From Caryophanales bacterium UBA6259 (GTDB taxonomy: Bacteria > Bacillota > Bacilli > Tepidibacillales > Tepidibacillaceae), in the NCBI GenBank assembly GCA_002441135.1, contig DJVJ01000020.1, positions 1-58,221 of the forward strand: 58,221 nt of DNA, in the 5' to 3' direction. Position numbers and translations under genes: made by a program. The notes beneath the pieces were generated by a model that was given only the letters and a program-made list of their open reading frames with translations, was not told where the DNA came from and searched no databases. Below, in pieces: positions 9,530-16,261 of the stretch. Positions within the stretch are counted from its first letter, which is position 1. The number at the start of each line of letters is the position of its first letter.

Positions 9530-10633
9530 CTATAATAGACTTTTTTCTGTTTCAATATCAAATAAATGTATGCGATTAGGATCCATTGCTAGCTCGATTT
9601 GATCTCCCATTTTTGCTTCAGAACGTGCATCTACTCTTGCAATGATGGTTTCATTCCCTACCAACAAATGTAAAAACTTCTCAGCACCAGTTAACTCTGT
9701 GACCTCTACCTTTGCCATCATTTTTAATGGTGAAAACTCTAAAAACATTTCTTCATCGTGAATATCCTCTGGTCGAATGCCTAAAATTACGTTCTTATCT
9801 ACATTACCAGCATCTTTTAATTTTTTTGCCTTTCCATCAGGAATCTCTATTTCTAAGCCATTAGTAACAAAGATAAGCTTATCACTTTTAGTTACCATTT
9901 TACCTTGAATAAAATTCATTGCTGGGGAGCCAATGAAACCAGCCACAAATAGATTTTTCGGCATATCATATACCTCTTTTGGTGTTCCAACTTGTTGAAT
10001 TACACCATCCTTCATAACTACAATTCTAGAAGCCATTGTCATTGCTTCTGTTTGGTCATGAGTTACATAAATAAAGGTAGTTTGTAATTTTTCATGAAGC
10101 TTTAGAATTTCCGCTCTCATTTGAACTCTCAGCTTTGCATCCAGATTTGAAAGCGGCTCGTCCATTAAGAAAACCTTTGGATCTCGAACAATCGCTCTAC
10201 CAAGTGCTACCCTTTGTCTCTGACCGCCAGATAAAGCTTTTGGTTTACGATCTAGTAAATTTTCAATTCCTAGGATTTTAGCAGCTTCCTGCACTTTCTT
10301 ATCAATGTCCTTTTTAGATACTTTTCTTAGCTTTAGTCCAAATGCCATGTTTTCATATACACTCATATGAGGGTATAAGGCATAGTTTTGAAATACCATG
10401 GCAATATCTCTGTCTTTAGGGGCAATATCATTGACGACTTTATTATCAATCGTTAATTCCCCTTCTGAAATTTCCTCTAAACCTGCAATCATTCTTAATG
10501 TGGTTGATTTACCACAGCCTGATGGCCCTACAAAAACGATAAATTCTTTATCTTGTATTTCTAGATTGAAATCTTCTACTGCTACGACATCATTGTACTT
10601 CTTCCAAATGTGATCTAATTTTAATCCTGCCAT
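9530..10633 (-). CDS. msmX: Multiple-sugar ABC transporter ATPase MsmX/UgpC type
   Basis: This 367-residue ATPase has a complete nucleotide-binding domain: Walker A GPSGCGKST, Q-loop FQNYALYPHMS, signature LSGGQRQRV, Walker B VFLMDEPLSNLDA and H-loop VTHDQTEA. The C-terminal third is an OB-fold (MalK-type) regulatory domain. It has no permease neighbours. MsmX-type ATPases energise several sugar importers, so it is the likely engine for MalEFG. AAGGGG precedes the ATG. Confidence 0.94.
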   Translation of the reverse strand: MAGLKLDHIWKKYNDVVAVEDFNLEIQDKEFIVFVGPSGCGKSTTLRMIAGLEEISEGELTIDNKVVNDIAPKDRDIAMVFQNYALYPHMSVYENMAFGLKLRKVSKKDIDKKVQEAAKILGIENLLDRKPKALSGGQRQRVALGRAIVRDPKVFLMDEPLSNLDAKLRVQMRAEILKLHEKLQTTFIYVTHDQTEAMTMASRIVVMKDGVIQQVGTPKEVYDMPKNLFVAGFIGSPAMNFIQGKMVTKSDKLIFVTNGLEIEIPDGKAKKLKDAGNVDKNVILGIRPEDIHDEEMFLEFSPLKMMAKVEVTELTGAEKFLHLLVGNETIIARVDARSEAKMGDQIELAMDPNRIHLFDIETEKSLL

Positions 10634-10664
10634 TTTGAATCCCCTTTTCTTTATATTTTTATTT

Positions 10665-11834
10665 TTATATTGAATTTAATGAATACGGTTGTAAAGTAGT
10701 TTGAAAGACCAATGCAACTGCACCTAAAATTGAATTACTATCTTTTAAATCAGATGAGAAAATCACAGTATCCTGTAGCATGGGGCTTAACGCTTTCCCT
10801 ATCATCGCTTCTTTTACTAATGGCAAAAAGCTAGGTACATCATGAATCACCTTTCCACCAAATATAATGGCTTCCGGATGAAGTATATTGACCAAAATAC
10901 TAACTGCAAATCCAAGGCTTTCTTCTGCATTTTTAAATACCTTAAACGCATCCTTATCTTGATGATTAATTCGATCAATTAATGTTATATAATCAATTTC
11001 TTGATTGGTTATCCCCAAGTATTGATCTATCATTGCTTTTGCTGATGCAACGGTATCTAGGCAACCAATATTCCCACAGCTACACTGTTTCTTCGAATTT
11101 GTTATTGGGATATGTCCCAATTCCCCAATGCTTATTCCACTTCCTCGGTAGATCTGCTGGTTAATAATTAATCCAGTTCCAATACCATCCTCAACTAAAA
11201 CATAAACCATATTATTATATTTTTTCCCTTTTCCAAACCATAATTCAGCTAATGCGGATAAATTTGCATCATTTTCTATATAGACTGGTATGCCAAAGTT
11301 ATTCTCTAACTCTTGTTTGATTGGATAGTTTTCCCATCCCACTAAATTAGGTAGTTTAATGATTTTCCCTGTTTCATAGTCTACCCATCCTGGTATACTG
11401 ATCCCAATTCCCACTAGTTTATTTTTTATATCCTCTTTTTTTATTAAAGATTGAATGGTATCGATAATTAGCTTTGTTCCTTGGTCTAGCGAGAAGGTTC
11501 CTTCTTTCTTTAAGGAATAAATAATTTTTGCTTTTAAATCAACAAGTCGTATTTCAATAGAGGTGGTTCGAATATCAATAGCTAAGGCATAAGCCCCATC
11601 ATCATTTAGACGAAGTAGAACCGGCCTCCTACCACCACTACTTTGAAGGCTAGATCCCACCTCTTTTATTAATTCCAAATCCAACAATTTAGCAGTAATA
11701 TTCGTAATGGTTCCTGTAGTTAGCCCCGTTATTCTTGATAAGTCCGATCGTGATAATTCATCATTAATTCTTAATGCGTCTAAGACTAAGCTTGTATTAA
11801 TTGATTTAATTACCTCATAATTTCCTGTTATCAC
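10665..11834 (-). CDS. ROK family transcriptional repressor (XylR/NagC type)
   Basis: An N-terminal winged helix-turn-helix (about residues 15-65, SRSDLSRITGLTTGTITNI) is fused to a ROK sugar-kinase-like domain with GGRRPV, GELGHIPI and the zinc motif CSCGNIGCLD. In this family sugar binding releases DNA. The frame opens at 11843, but the GTG there is inside the AGGTG ribosome site. The GTG at 11834 gives 6-base spacing and 389 residues; ATG at 11840 is the alternative. It heads msmX-glk-npl-MATE, is probably autoregulated through the palindrome at 11857-11881, and should be the local maltodextrin or glucose sensor. Confidence 0.88.
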   Translation of the reverse strand: MITGNYEVIKSINTSLVLDALRINDELSRSDLSRITGLTTGTITNITAKLLDLELIKEVGSSLQSSGGRRPVLLRLNDDGAYALAIDIRTTSIEIRLVDLKAKIIYSLKKEGTFSLDQGTKLIIDTIQSLIKKEDIKNKLVGIGISIPGWVDYETGKIIKLPNLVGWENYPIKQELENNFGIPVYIENDANLSALAELWFGKGKKYNNMVYVLVEDGIGTGLIINQQIYRGSGISIGELGHIPITNSKKQCSCGNIGCLDTVASAKAMIDQYLGITNQEIDYITLIDRINHQDKDAFKVFKNAEESLGFAVSILVNILHPEAIIFGGKVIHDVPSFLPLVKEAMIGKALSPMLQDTVIFSSDLKDSNSILGAVALVFQTTLQPYSLNSI

Positions 11835-11856
11835 TTGCATCACCTATTTTTTTAAG

Positions 11857-11907
11857 ACTTTTCTTAAGACTTAAGAAAAGTATACTTTAAAAAAGCGCTT
11901 TCATCAA
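11857..11907 (-). promoter_or_regulatory. Promoter, autoregulatory palindrome and cre-like site of the ROK operon
   Basis: The minus-strand promoter is TTGATG (11902-11907), a 17-base spacer and TATACT (11879-11884). The spacer contains GAAAGCGCTTTTT, a good CcpA cre core, at about 11889-11901. A perfect palindrome with two 12-base arms (11857-11868 and 11870-11881) and one central base overlaps the -10 and the start point, and would block RNA polymerase when bound. The likely binder is the ROK protein encoded 23 bases downstream. Confidence 0.82.
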
Positions 11908-12054
11908 GTTGGAAATTCATATCCTGTTACACTTTATTGTTCTTCTTTTATCTAGGTTTTAGCCCATTTTTCCTAATAATTGTATCCTTTTAAACTACTT
12001 CACCATAAATTGATGGTGTAATAGGCTAAACACTAATAAGGAGGAATTCATAGA

Positions 12055-12654
12055 ATGGAAAATAAAGAGAATTTGGACTTAAATCAAAGACCACCTCAGA
12101 ATCCACAAATACCTGAAGATCAACAGCAACAATTTTTTTATCCTGGTTTTCCAACACCACCTGGGGGCGGACGATATCCTTGGGACGGTGCCGGTCGATA
12201 TCCTTGGTATGACTTTGGTCGATATCCCTGGTACGATTTTGGACGTAACCCATGGGATAATTATGGACGTCAGCCTTGGCGTAGAGATCGTAGATATCCT
12301 TGGCATCAGTATGGACGTCAACCATGGGATGGTAGTGGCCAATTCCCCTGGTATGGTGGGGGTAGTCAACCTTGGTATGGTGGGGGACGCTACCCATGGG
12401 CAACACCTTATACTCAAGATGCTGAAGGTTTAGACTATGATTCGCCAGATTCACCAGATTATGATGCTGTATACGATGATGAGGCAAATACCGAACAGTT
12501 TTGGTTTGGATATCCTGGACTTGGATACCCAGGCTTCGGATTATATCCCGGCCTTGGATTCGGCTATCCTGGATTTGGAATCTATCCCGGCATCGGATTC
12601 GGTTATCCTTGGAGATATTATCATAGACCATATTGGCGTAGACGCTGGTGGTAA
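12055..12654 (+). CDS. Tyr/Trp/Gly-rich octapeptide-repeat protein, function unknown
   Basis: This 199-residue protein has no recognisable domain. Residues 1-35 are polar and Gln/Pro-rich. Residues about 38-118 hold ten tandem octapeptides of pattern G-R-x-P-W-x-x-x (GRYPWYDF is one unit), encoded by 24-base DNA repeats. Residues 120-148 are acidic. Residues 150-187 repeat GYPG / GFG units, and the tail is Arg/Trp-rich (RRRWW). No signal peptide or membrane helix is seen. A strong TAAGGAGG ribosome site precedes the ATG. The composition resembles self-assembling coat or exosporium proteins, so a spore surface role is plausible but unproven. The long opposite-strand frame here is a shadow of the repeats. 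Confidence 0.85.
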   Translation: MENKENLDLNQRPPQNPQIPEDQQQQFFYPGFPTPPGGGRYPWDGAGRYPWYDFGRYPWYDFGRNPWDNYGRQPWRRDRRYPWHQYGRQPWDGSGQFPWYGGGSQPWYGGGRYPWATPYTQDAEGLDYDSPDSPDYDAVYDDEANTEQFWFGYPGLGYPGFGLYPGLGFGYPGFGIYPGIGFGYPWRYYHRPYWRRRWW

Positions 12655-12679
12655 TTTATCTATAAATAAAAGGTTCGTG

Positions 12680-12730
12680 CAAGAAGTGAGATTTCTTCAA
12701 GATTTCTCTCTTCTTGTTTTTTGTTTTTTT
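12680..12730 (+). terminator. Intrinsic terminator after the repeat-protein gene
   Basis: Arms CAAGAAG (12680-12686) and CTTCTTG (12710-12716) pair, with a further GAGA/TCTC helix inside after one mismatch. A T-rich tract of about 14 bases follows. Confidence 0.8.
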
Positions 12731-12792
12731 TAGTCTCCTTTATTTGTTATAATAATCTGTAATTAGTTCGTTTTTAAAGGAGATTTTTACAT

Positions 12793-14715
12793 ATGCAAAA
12801 ACATTATATTGTAGGAACAGCTGGCCATATAGATCATGGCAAAACCACCTTATCAAAGGCACTGACTGGCAAAGATACTGATCGATTAAAGGAAGAAAAA
12901 CAACGCAATATTTCTATAGAATTAGGCTTTGCACCTTTCACCTTACCCAATGGAGACCAAGTTTCATTAATTGATGTACCTGGCCATGAAAAATTTGTTC
13001 GTCATATGGTGGCAGGTGTAGGTGGGATTGATTTAGTCTTATTGGTCATTGCTGCAGATGAAGGAGTAATGCCTCAAACAGAAGAACACCTAAATATCAT
13101 TCAATTACTAGGCATTGAACATGGTATTGTTGTCCTTACTAAAAAAGATTTAGTTGATGAGGAATTTATTGAATTAGTGGAAGAGGATATTCGAGAGCTT
13201 TTATCTAAAACATCACTAAAAAATGCTCCAATCCTCTCAGTCTCTAGCAAAAATAATGAAGGAATCGAAGTATTAAAGAAAACTATCCAAGAAGAATTAA
13301 GTAAAATACCAGAACGCTCTAGTACTGGTTTTTTGCGTATGCCAATAGATCGGGTATTCACATTAAAAGGAATCGGCACGGTTGTCACAGGTACGGTATA
13401 CTCTGGTATAATCCATGTTGGCGATGAACTTGAGATTTTACCGTCTAATTTCAAAGTGCGTGTTCGAAGCTTACAGGTTCACTCTGAAAGTGTAGAAACT
13501 GCTTATGCAGGACAACGTGTAGCTGTAAACATCGCTGGCGTTGAACTAGAGGATATTCAAAGAGGGGATTCCTTAGTAACGATTAACCAGTGGGAACCAA
13601 GTAATCGAGTGGACATTGAACTACATATCTTAGAGGACCTTGATTTTCCATTAAAGCAAAATAATAAAATTAAATTTCATGTAGGTACAAGCGAAGTTCT
13701 AGGTTCCATCGTTCTATATGATCGAAAAGAAGCAGTTGCCGGAGAAACCATTTATTGTCAGGTCAAATTGGAAGAGTCTATAATTTCTTCAAGAAAAGAA
13801 CGTTTTATTATTCGTAGGCCATCCCCAGCAACGACAATAGCAGGTGGAATTATTATTGACCCTAATGCAGATAAGCATAAATTCCGAAAAGAAACAGTAG
13901 ATCATCTTAAGCAAATAAGCAAGGGTACATTAAAAGACCTAATTTATCAACAGTTGCTCCATAACTCACAAATTTTCTTGACTAGTTCTGAGCTATCCAA
14001 CATTTTAACCTTGCCAGAAAAGGAAATTAGTGAAGCAATCCAAACATTAATTGAAGAAGAAAAAATAGTTGCTTTTACAAACAGTAAACCAATTCTTTAT
14101 AGTTCTCATTTTCATTTAGAAAACCTACAACAGAGGATTACGAAATATTTACTGGATTATCATCAAGAATTCCCTTTGCGTACTGGAGTTACAAAAGCGG
14201 AATTTCTAAGTATTTTTACTCCGCAGCTTAAACCAAAGCTCGCACAAAATATTCTTAGTTTTTGGGAAAGCCAGCAATTCATCAAAATAAATGAAGAGTT
14301 TATCTCTGCCTATGATTTTGCTCCTCAATTACCAAGTGAATTACAAAAGGTAGCGAATCAAATTGAAGAACTTCTAATTAATCAAGGCTTTGCACCTGAA
14401 GACTGGGACGATATTGCACTTAAATATTCTTTAAGTCAAAAAGATAAATTAGAGCTTTATAATTTTCTTTTGAGTCAAAACAAAATTGTCAAATTAACCG
14501 ATAAAATTGTGATTCATTTTAAAATCTTTCTTCAAGCAAAAGAATTAATTACCGCATATCTGATGAAGGAAAAGCAACTTACCTTACAAGAAGCCAAAGA
14601 AATTCTTCAGGTATCTCGAAAATATTTGATTCCGTTAATGGAAGCAATGGATCGCGAAAAGGTTACCGTATTGAGACAGGGTCAGAACTACCGGGAATTG
14701 AGAAAAGTTAACTAA
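12793..14715 (+). CDS. selB: Selenocysteine-specific elongation factor SelB
   Basis: This 640-residue GTPase delivers Sec-tRNA to UGA codons marked by a SECIS element. The N-terminus has the EF-Tu-like G domain: GHIDHGKTTL (P-loop), DVPGHEKFV and TKKD. The SelB-typical spacing RLKEEKQRNISIELGFA sits in switch I. Domains II and III follow to about residue 340, and the rest is a set of winged helices that bind the SECIS hairpin. AAAGGAG precedes the ATG. selA and selD are not in the window. A selenoprotein client (21330-21983) and mnmH (18329) are nearby. Confidence 0.97.
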   Translation: MQKHYIVGTAGHIDHGKTTLSKALTGKDTDRLKEEKQRNISIELGFAPFTLPNGDQVSLIDVPGHEKFVRHMVAGVGGIDLVLLVIAADEGVMPQTEEHLNIIQLLGIEHGIVVLTKKDLVDEEFIELVEEDIRELLSKTSLKNAPILSVSSKNNEGIEVLKKTIQEELSKIPERSSTGFLRMPIDRVFTLKGIGTVVTGTVYSGIIHVGDELEILPSNFKVRVRSLQVHSESVETAYAGQRVAVNIAGVELEDIQRGDSLVTINQWEPSNRVDIELHILEDLDFPLKQNNKIKFHVGTSEVLGSIVLYDRKEAVAGETIYCQVKLEESIISSRKERFIIRRPSPATTIAGGIIIDPNADKHKFRKETVDHLKQISKGTLKDLIYQQLLHNSQIFLTSSELSNILTLPEKEISEAIQTLIEEEKIVAFTNSKPILYSSHFHLENLQQRITKYLLDYHQEFPLRTGVTKAEFLSIFTPQLKPKLAQNILSFWESQQFIKINEEFISAYDFAPQLPSELQKVANQIEELLINQGFAPEDWDDIALKYSLSQKDKLELYNFLLSQNKIVKLTDKIVIHFKIFLQAKELITAYLMKEKQLTLQEAKEILQVSRKYLIPLMEAMDREKVTVLRQGQNYRELRKVN

Positions 14716-14760
14716 ATTAAACATAAAAAATGAAAAAATAAAATGAAACAACAAAACAAT

Positions 14761-14795
14761 GCAAGCACCTAGTTCATCTAGGTGCTTGCTTCTTT
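14761..14795 (+). terminator. Intrinsic terminator after selB
   Basis: Perfect 12-bp stem with arms 14761-14772 and 14778-14789, five-base loop, followed by TTCTTT. It also separates selB from the convergent gene at 14816. Confidence 0.9.
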
Positions 14796-14815
14796 ACTTC
14801 ATTTACCTTTAATCG

Positions 14816-15244
14816 TTAATAAACAATGGTCGAAACAATCAAAGTACCCAAAAGGCCAACTGCACCTAATCCCATTGCCCATGTTCCTAGGGAATGATCA
14901 CCCTTGCGGTATCCAAAATACCCCAAAATAATACCAACAGGAGCAAAGAGATATGGTAAGAAGAATAATGATAAAACAGAAGATATTACCCCGATTAATG
15001 CGATTCCTGATTTTTCTTGTTCTTTAACAGCATCATCATTAATCTCATTATATTTTTCTGTTATCACTTTTCCTCTAAATGGCACTACATTTTCAGGTAA
15101 CCTTGGAGCAACCTCTGCTGCTGTTTCCTCTGTAAATTTTTCATTGTTTATTTTTCTGAATTTTGGAGACAGCTCGACAGATAATTCCTCTTCTGTTAAC
15201 GGCCTAAACCCCTTAAGAACTGTAACTCTTTTCTCATCTGACAT
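14816..15244 (-). CDS. Small protein with C-terminal membrane helices, DUF4190-like
   Basis: 142 residues from an ATG preceded by TGGAGGAGAATCC. The first about 80 residues are polar and charged (PLTEEELSVELSPKF). Two to three hydrophobic segments follow: GIALIGVISSVLSLFFLPYLFAPVGIIL as one hairpin and LGAVGLLGTLIVSTIVY at the end, joined by GYFGYRKGDHS. The pattern resembles DUF4190-type membrane proteins. Function unknown. A 27-codon upstream extension of the frame is discarded because it lacks a ribosome site. Confidence 0.75.
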   Translation of the reverse strand: MSDEKRVTVLKGFRPLTEEELSVELSPKFRKINNEKFTEETAAEVAPRLPENVVPFRGKVITEKYNEINDDAVKEQEKSGIALIGVISSVLSLFFLPYLFAPVGIILGYFGYRKGDHSLGTWAMGLGAVGLLGTLIVSTIVY

Positions 15245-15386
15245 GGATTCTCCTCCACTTCTATAGAGATGATAATACAGTTCTTTATTTATTATCTGTA
15301 AAAAACGAAAGTATATAATCCTCAATTATTGACAATTCATCCAGTGCAAAGGAGTTTCAGATTGGACACTCGTATTTTTACATCTT

Positions 15387-15515
15387 TTAATAATTTTCTT
15401 TTAGCCTATCCTGTGGATTGGTATTAATTGTACCATTTGGTCTTAGTGCAGTAGTTCTTGCTCTAGGAAAAGCGAGCTTCTTTGGCCCTGGAAAATCATG
15501 TGCTTTGTTTCTCAC
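15387..15515 (-). CDS. sspK: Small acid-soluble spore protein K family
   Basis: A 42-residue ORF starts with GTG behind GGGGGATTAAA. The peptide begins VRNKAHDFPGPKK and ends with GTINTNPQDRLKENY. That matches the SspK plan (RNK..GFP near the start, then PRA, a G-T/S-IN segment and PQER near the end). SspK is a minor spore-core protein made in the forespore. Small spore genes flank it (DUF1540 upstream). Family assignment is from remembered motifs, not a search. Confidence 0.75.
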   Translation of the reverse strand: MRNKAHDFPGPKKLAFPRARTTALRPNGTINTNPQDRLKENY

Positions 15516-15545
15516 CTTTAATCCCCCTTAAAATGATGTGATTCA

Positions 15546-15755
15546 CTAATCCATTTTCTTAAAGGTATGACAAATTGTGTCCTTTTTATCCTTTGCATGA
15601 TCCTTGTGGTTAAGGTCTACTTGAATTTCCCCAATTTCCATCTCAAAGGTCGCATTTGCATGCTTATCTACATCCACCATTATCGCACCTGCAGTACATA
15701 CATTTCCCTCACCATGGTAATGACAGTTTCCTACACTACATTTTACAGTTGGCAT
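15546..15755 (-). CDS. DUF1540 cysteine-rich protein
   Basis: 69 residues from ATG at 15755, which follows GGGAGGTGAAGGA. The pattern VKCSVGNCHYHGEGNVCTA holds three to four conserved Cys typical of the DUF1540 metal-binding fold, found mainly in spore formers, with another Cys near the C-terminus (TICHTF). Function unknown; zinc or other metal binding is likely. An in-frame upstream extension covers the ribosome site and is rejected. Confidence 0.85.
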   Translation of the reverse strand: MPTVKCSVGNCHYHGEGNVCTAGAIMVDVDKHANATFEMEIGEIQVDLNHKDHAKDKKDTICHTFKKMD

Positions 15756-15816
15756 TCCTTCACCTCCCTGTTTATAGAATGAGTAGATCGACAATTTATA
15801 TTCTAGGTATAATAAT

Positions 15817-15845
15817 TTGACATTGGGAATTATATAAAATATAAT
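15817..15845 (+). promoter_or_regulatory. Consensus sigma-A promoter of the mutS2-like leader
   Basis: TTGACA at 15817-15822, a 17-base spacer, and TATAAT at 15840-15845 match the consensus at all twelve positions. The expected start point is about 15852, some 410 bases upstream of the mutS2-like start codon. Confidence 0.85.
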
Positions 15846-15887
15846 TCTTATGTATTAAACTCACTTTTTTCTTAAGGAGTATGTTTT

Positions 15888-15911
15888 ATGACTGCAGGGG
15901 TTCTTAACTAA
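15888..15911 (+). CDS. Seven-codon upstream ORF (leader peptide MTAGVLN)
   Basis: ATG with AAGGAG eight bases upstream, seven codons, then TAA. The last three codons and the stop exactly make up the 5' arm of a 12-bp stem. A ribosome on this ORF would therefore control folding of the leader. That layout is typical of leader peptides in attenuation. No experimental evidence; the start has good ribosome-site spacing. Confidence 0.5.
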   Translation: MTAGVLN

Positions 15912-16085
15912 CTAAATTAAATATGATTGGGAGTTCTTATTTTAAAACCTAAAGTTTTTAGGTTTATTAAAATATGCCTAACATTCCCATTCTCATTAGT
16001 TAAGAACATAAGTCAAAGTAGCTTACATAAAGGATTTTAGTTTTATCTGAAACTAAGACGATTTATGCATTTACAATATAACGAC

Positions 16086-16110
16086 GTCGTGCTCTTGCGC
16101 GGCTTTTTTT
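16086..16110 (+). terminator. Intrinsic terminator T1 in the leader
   Basis: Stem GTCGTGC/GCGCGGC (7 pairs, two G-U) with loop TCTT, followed directly by seven T. It would end transcription about 150 bases before the mutS2-like gene. Confidence 0.8.
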
Positions 16111-16186
16111 ATTCTCTATTTTTTTCTATTTAGATTTATTGTATAGAAAGATAAAGTGGATAATTATTATTATTATTGTAAATCAG

Positions 16187-16226
16187 AAGGCTGAAAAGGA
16201 CATTTGTGTTCCTTTCAGCCTTTTTT
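16187..16226 (+). terminator. Intrinsic terminator T2 just before the mutS2-like gene
   Basis: Arms 16187-16202 and 16207-16222 form a 16-position stem with one mismatch and one wobble, loop TTTG, and six T. It lies between the promoter at 15817 and the gene, so the gene can only be expressed by read-through or by a weak promoter between the terminators that I do not see. Confidence 0.85.
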
Positions 16227-16261
16227 GTCGTATTTAAACAATTTAAGGAGGTTTAAAAGCA

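Larger units (their letters stand above)
15852..16260 (+). ncRNA. Structured 5' leader / possible attenuator RNA of the mutS2-like gene
   Basis: This roughly 410-base untranslated region contains, in order: a ribosome site AAGGAG (15874-15879) and a 7-codon ORF (15888-15911); a 12-bp long-range stem (15900-15911 with 15996-16007) enclosing an internal hairpin around AAACCTAAA/TTTAGGTTT (about 15946-15966); a competing hairpin TTAGTTT/AAACTAA (16037-16043 with 16050-16056); terminator T1 (16086-16110); an AT-rich stretch; and terminator T2 (16187-16226), 18 bases before the gene's ribosome site. Two terminators in one leader after a mini-ORF fit conditional read-through. No known riboswitch or T-box signature was recognised. 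An independent small RNA ending at T1 is the alternative. Confidence 0.6.

Noticed and set aside
12170..12410. Regular 24-base repeats resembling a CRISPR array
   Set aside because: The repeats are contiguous, in frame and protein-coding, with no spacers and no cas genes.
12026..12631. Long minus-strand ORF opposite the repeat-protein gene
   Set aside because: It is a shadow of the 24-base repeats; the plus-strand ORF has a strong ribosome site and terminator.
15900..16007. DtxR-type operator in the leader, as the arms resemble the feoA palindrome (TTAGTTAAGAA)
   Set aside because: The arms are about 84 bases apart and not a compact palindrome. Similarity may be chance in AT-rich DNA.
15852..16110. 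T-box, tmRNA, 6S RNA or a known riboswitch
   Set aside because: No T-box motif, tRNA-like ends or known aptamer signature. The uORF and terminators fit an attenuator better.
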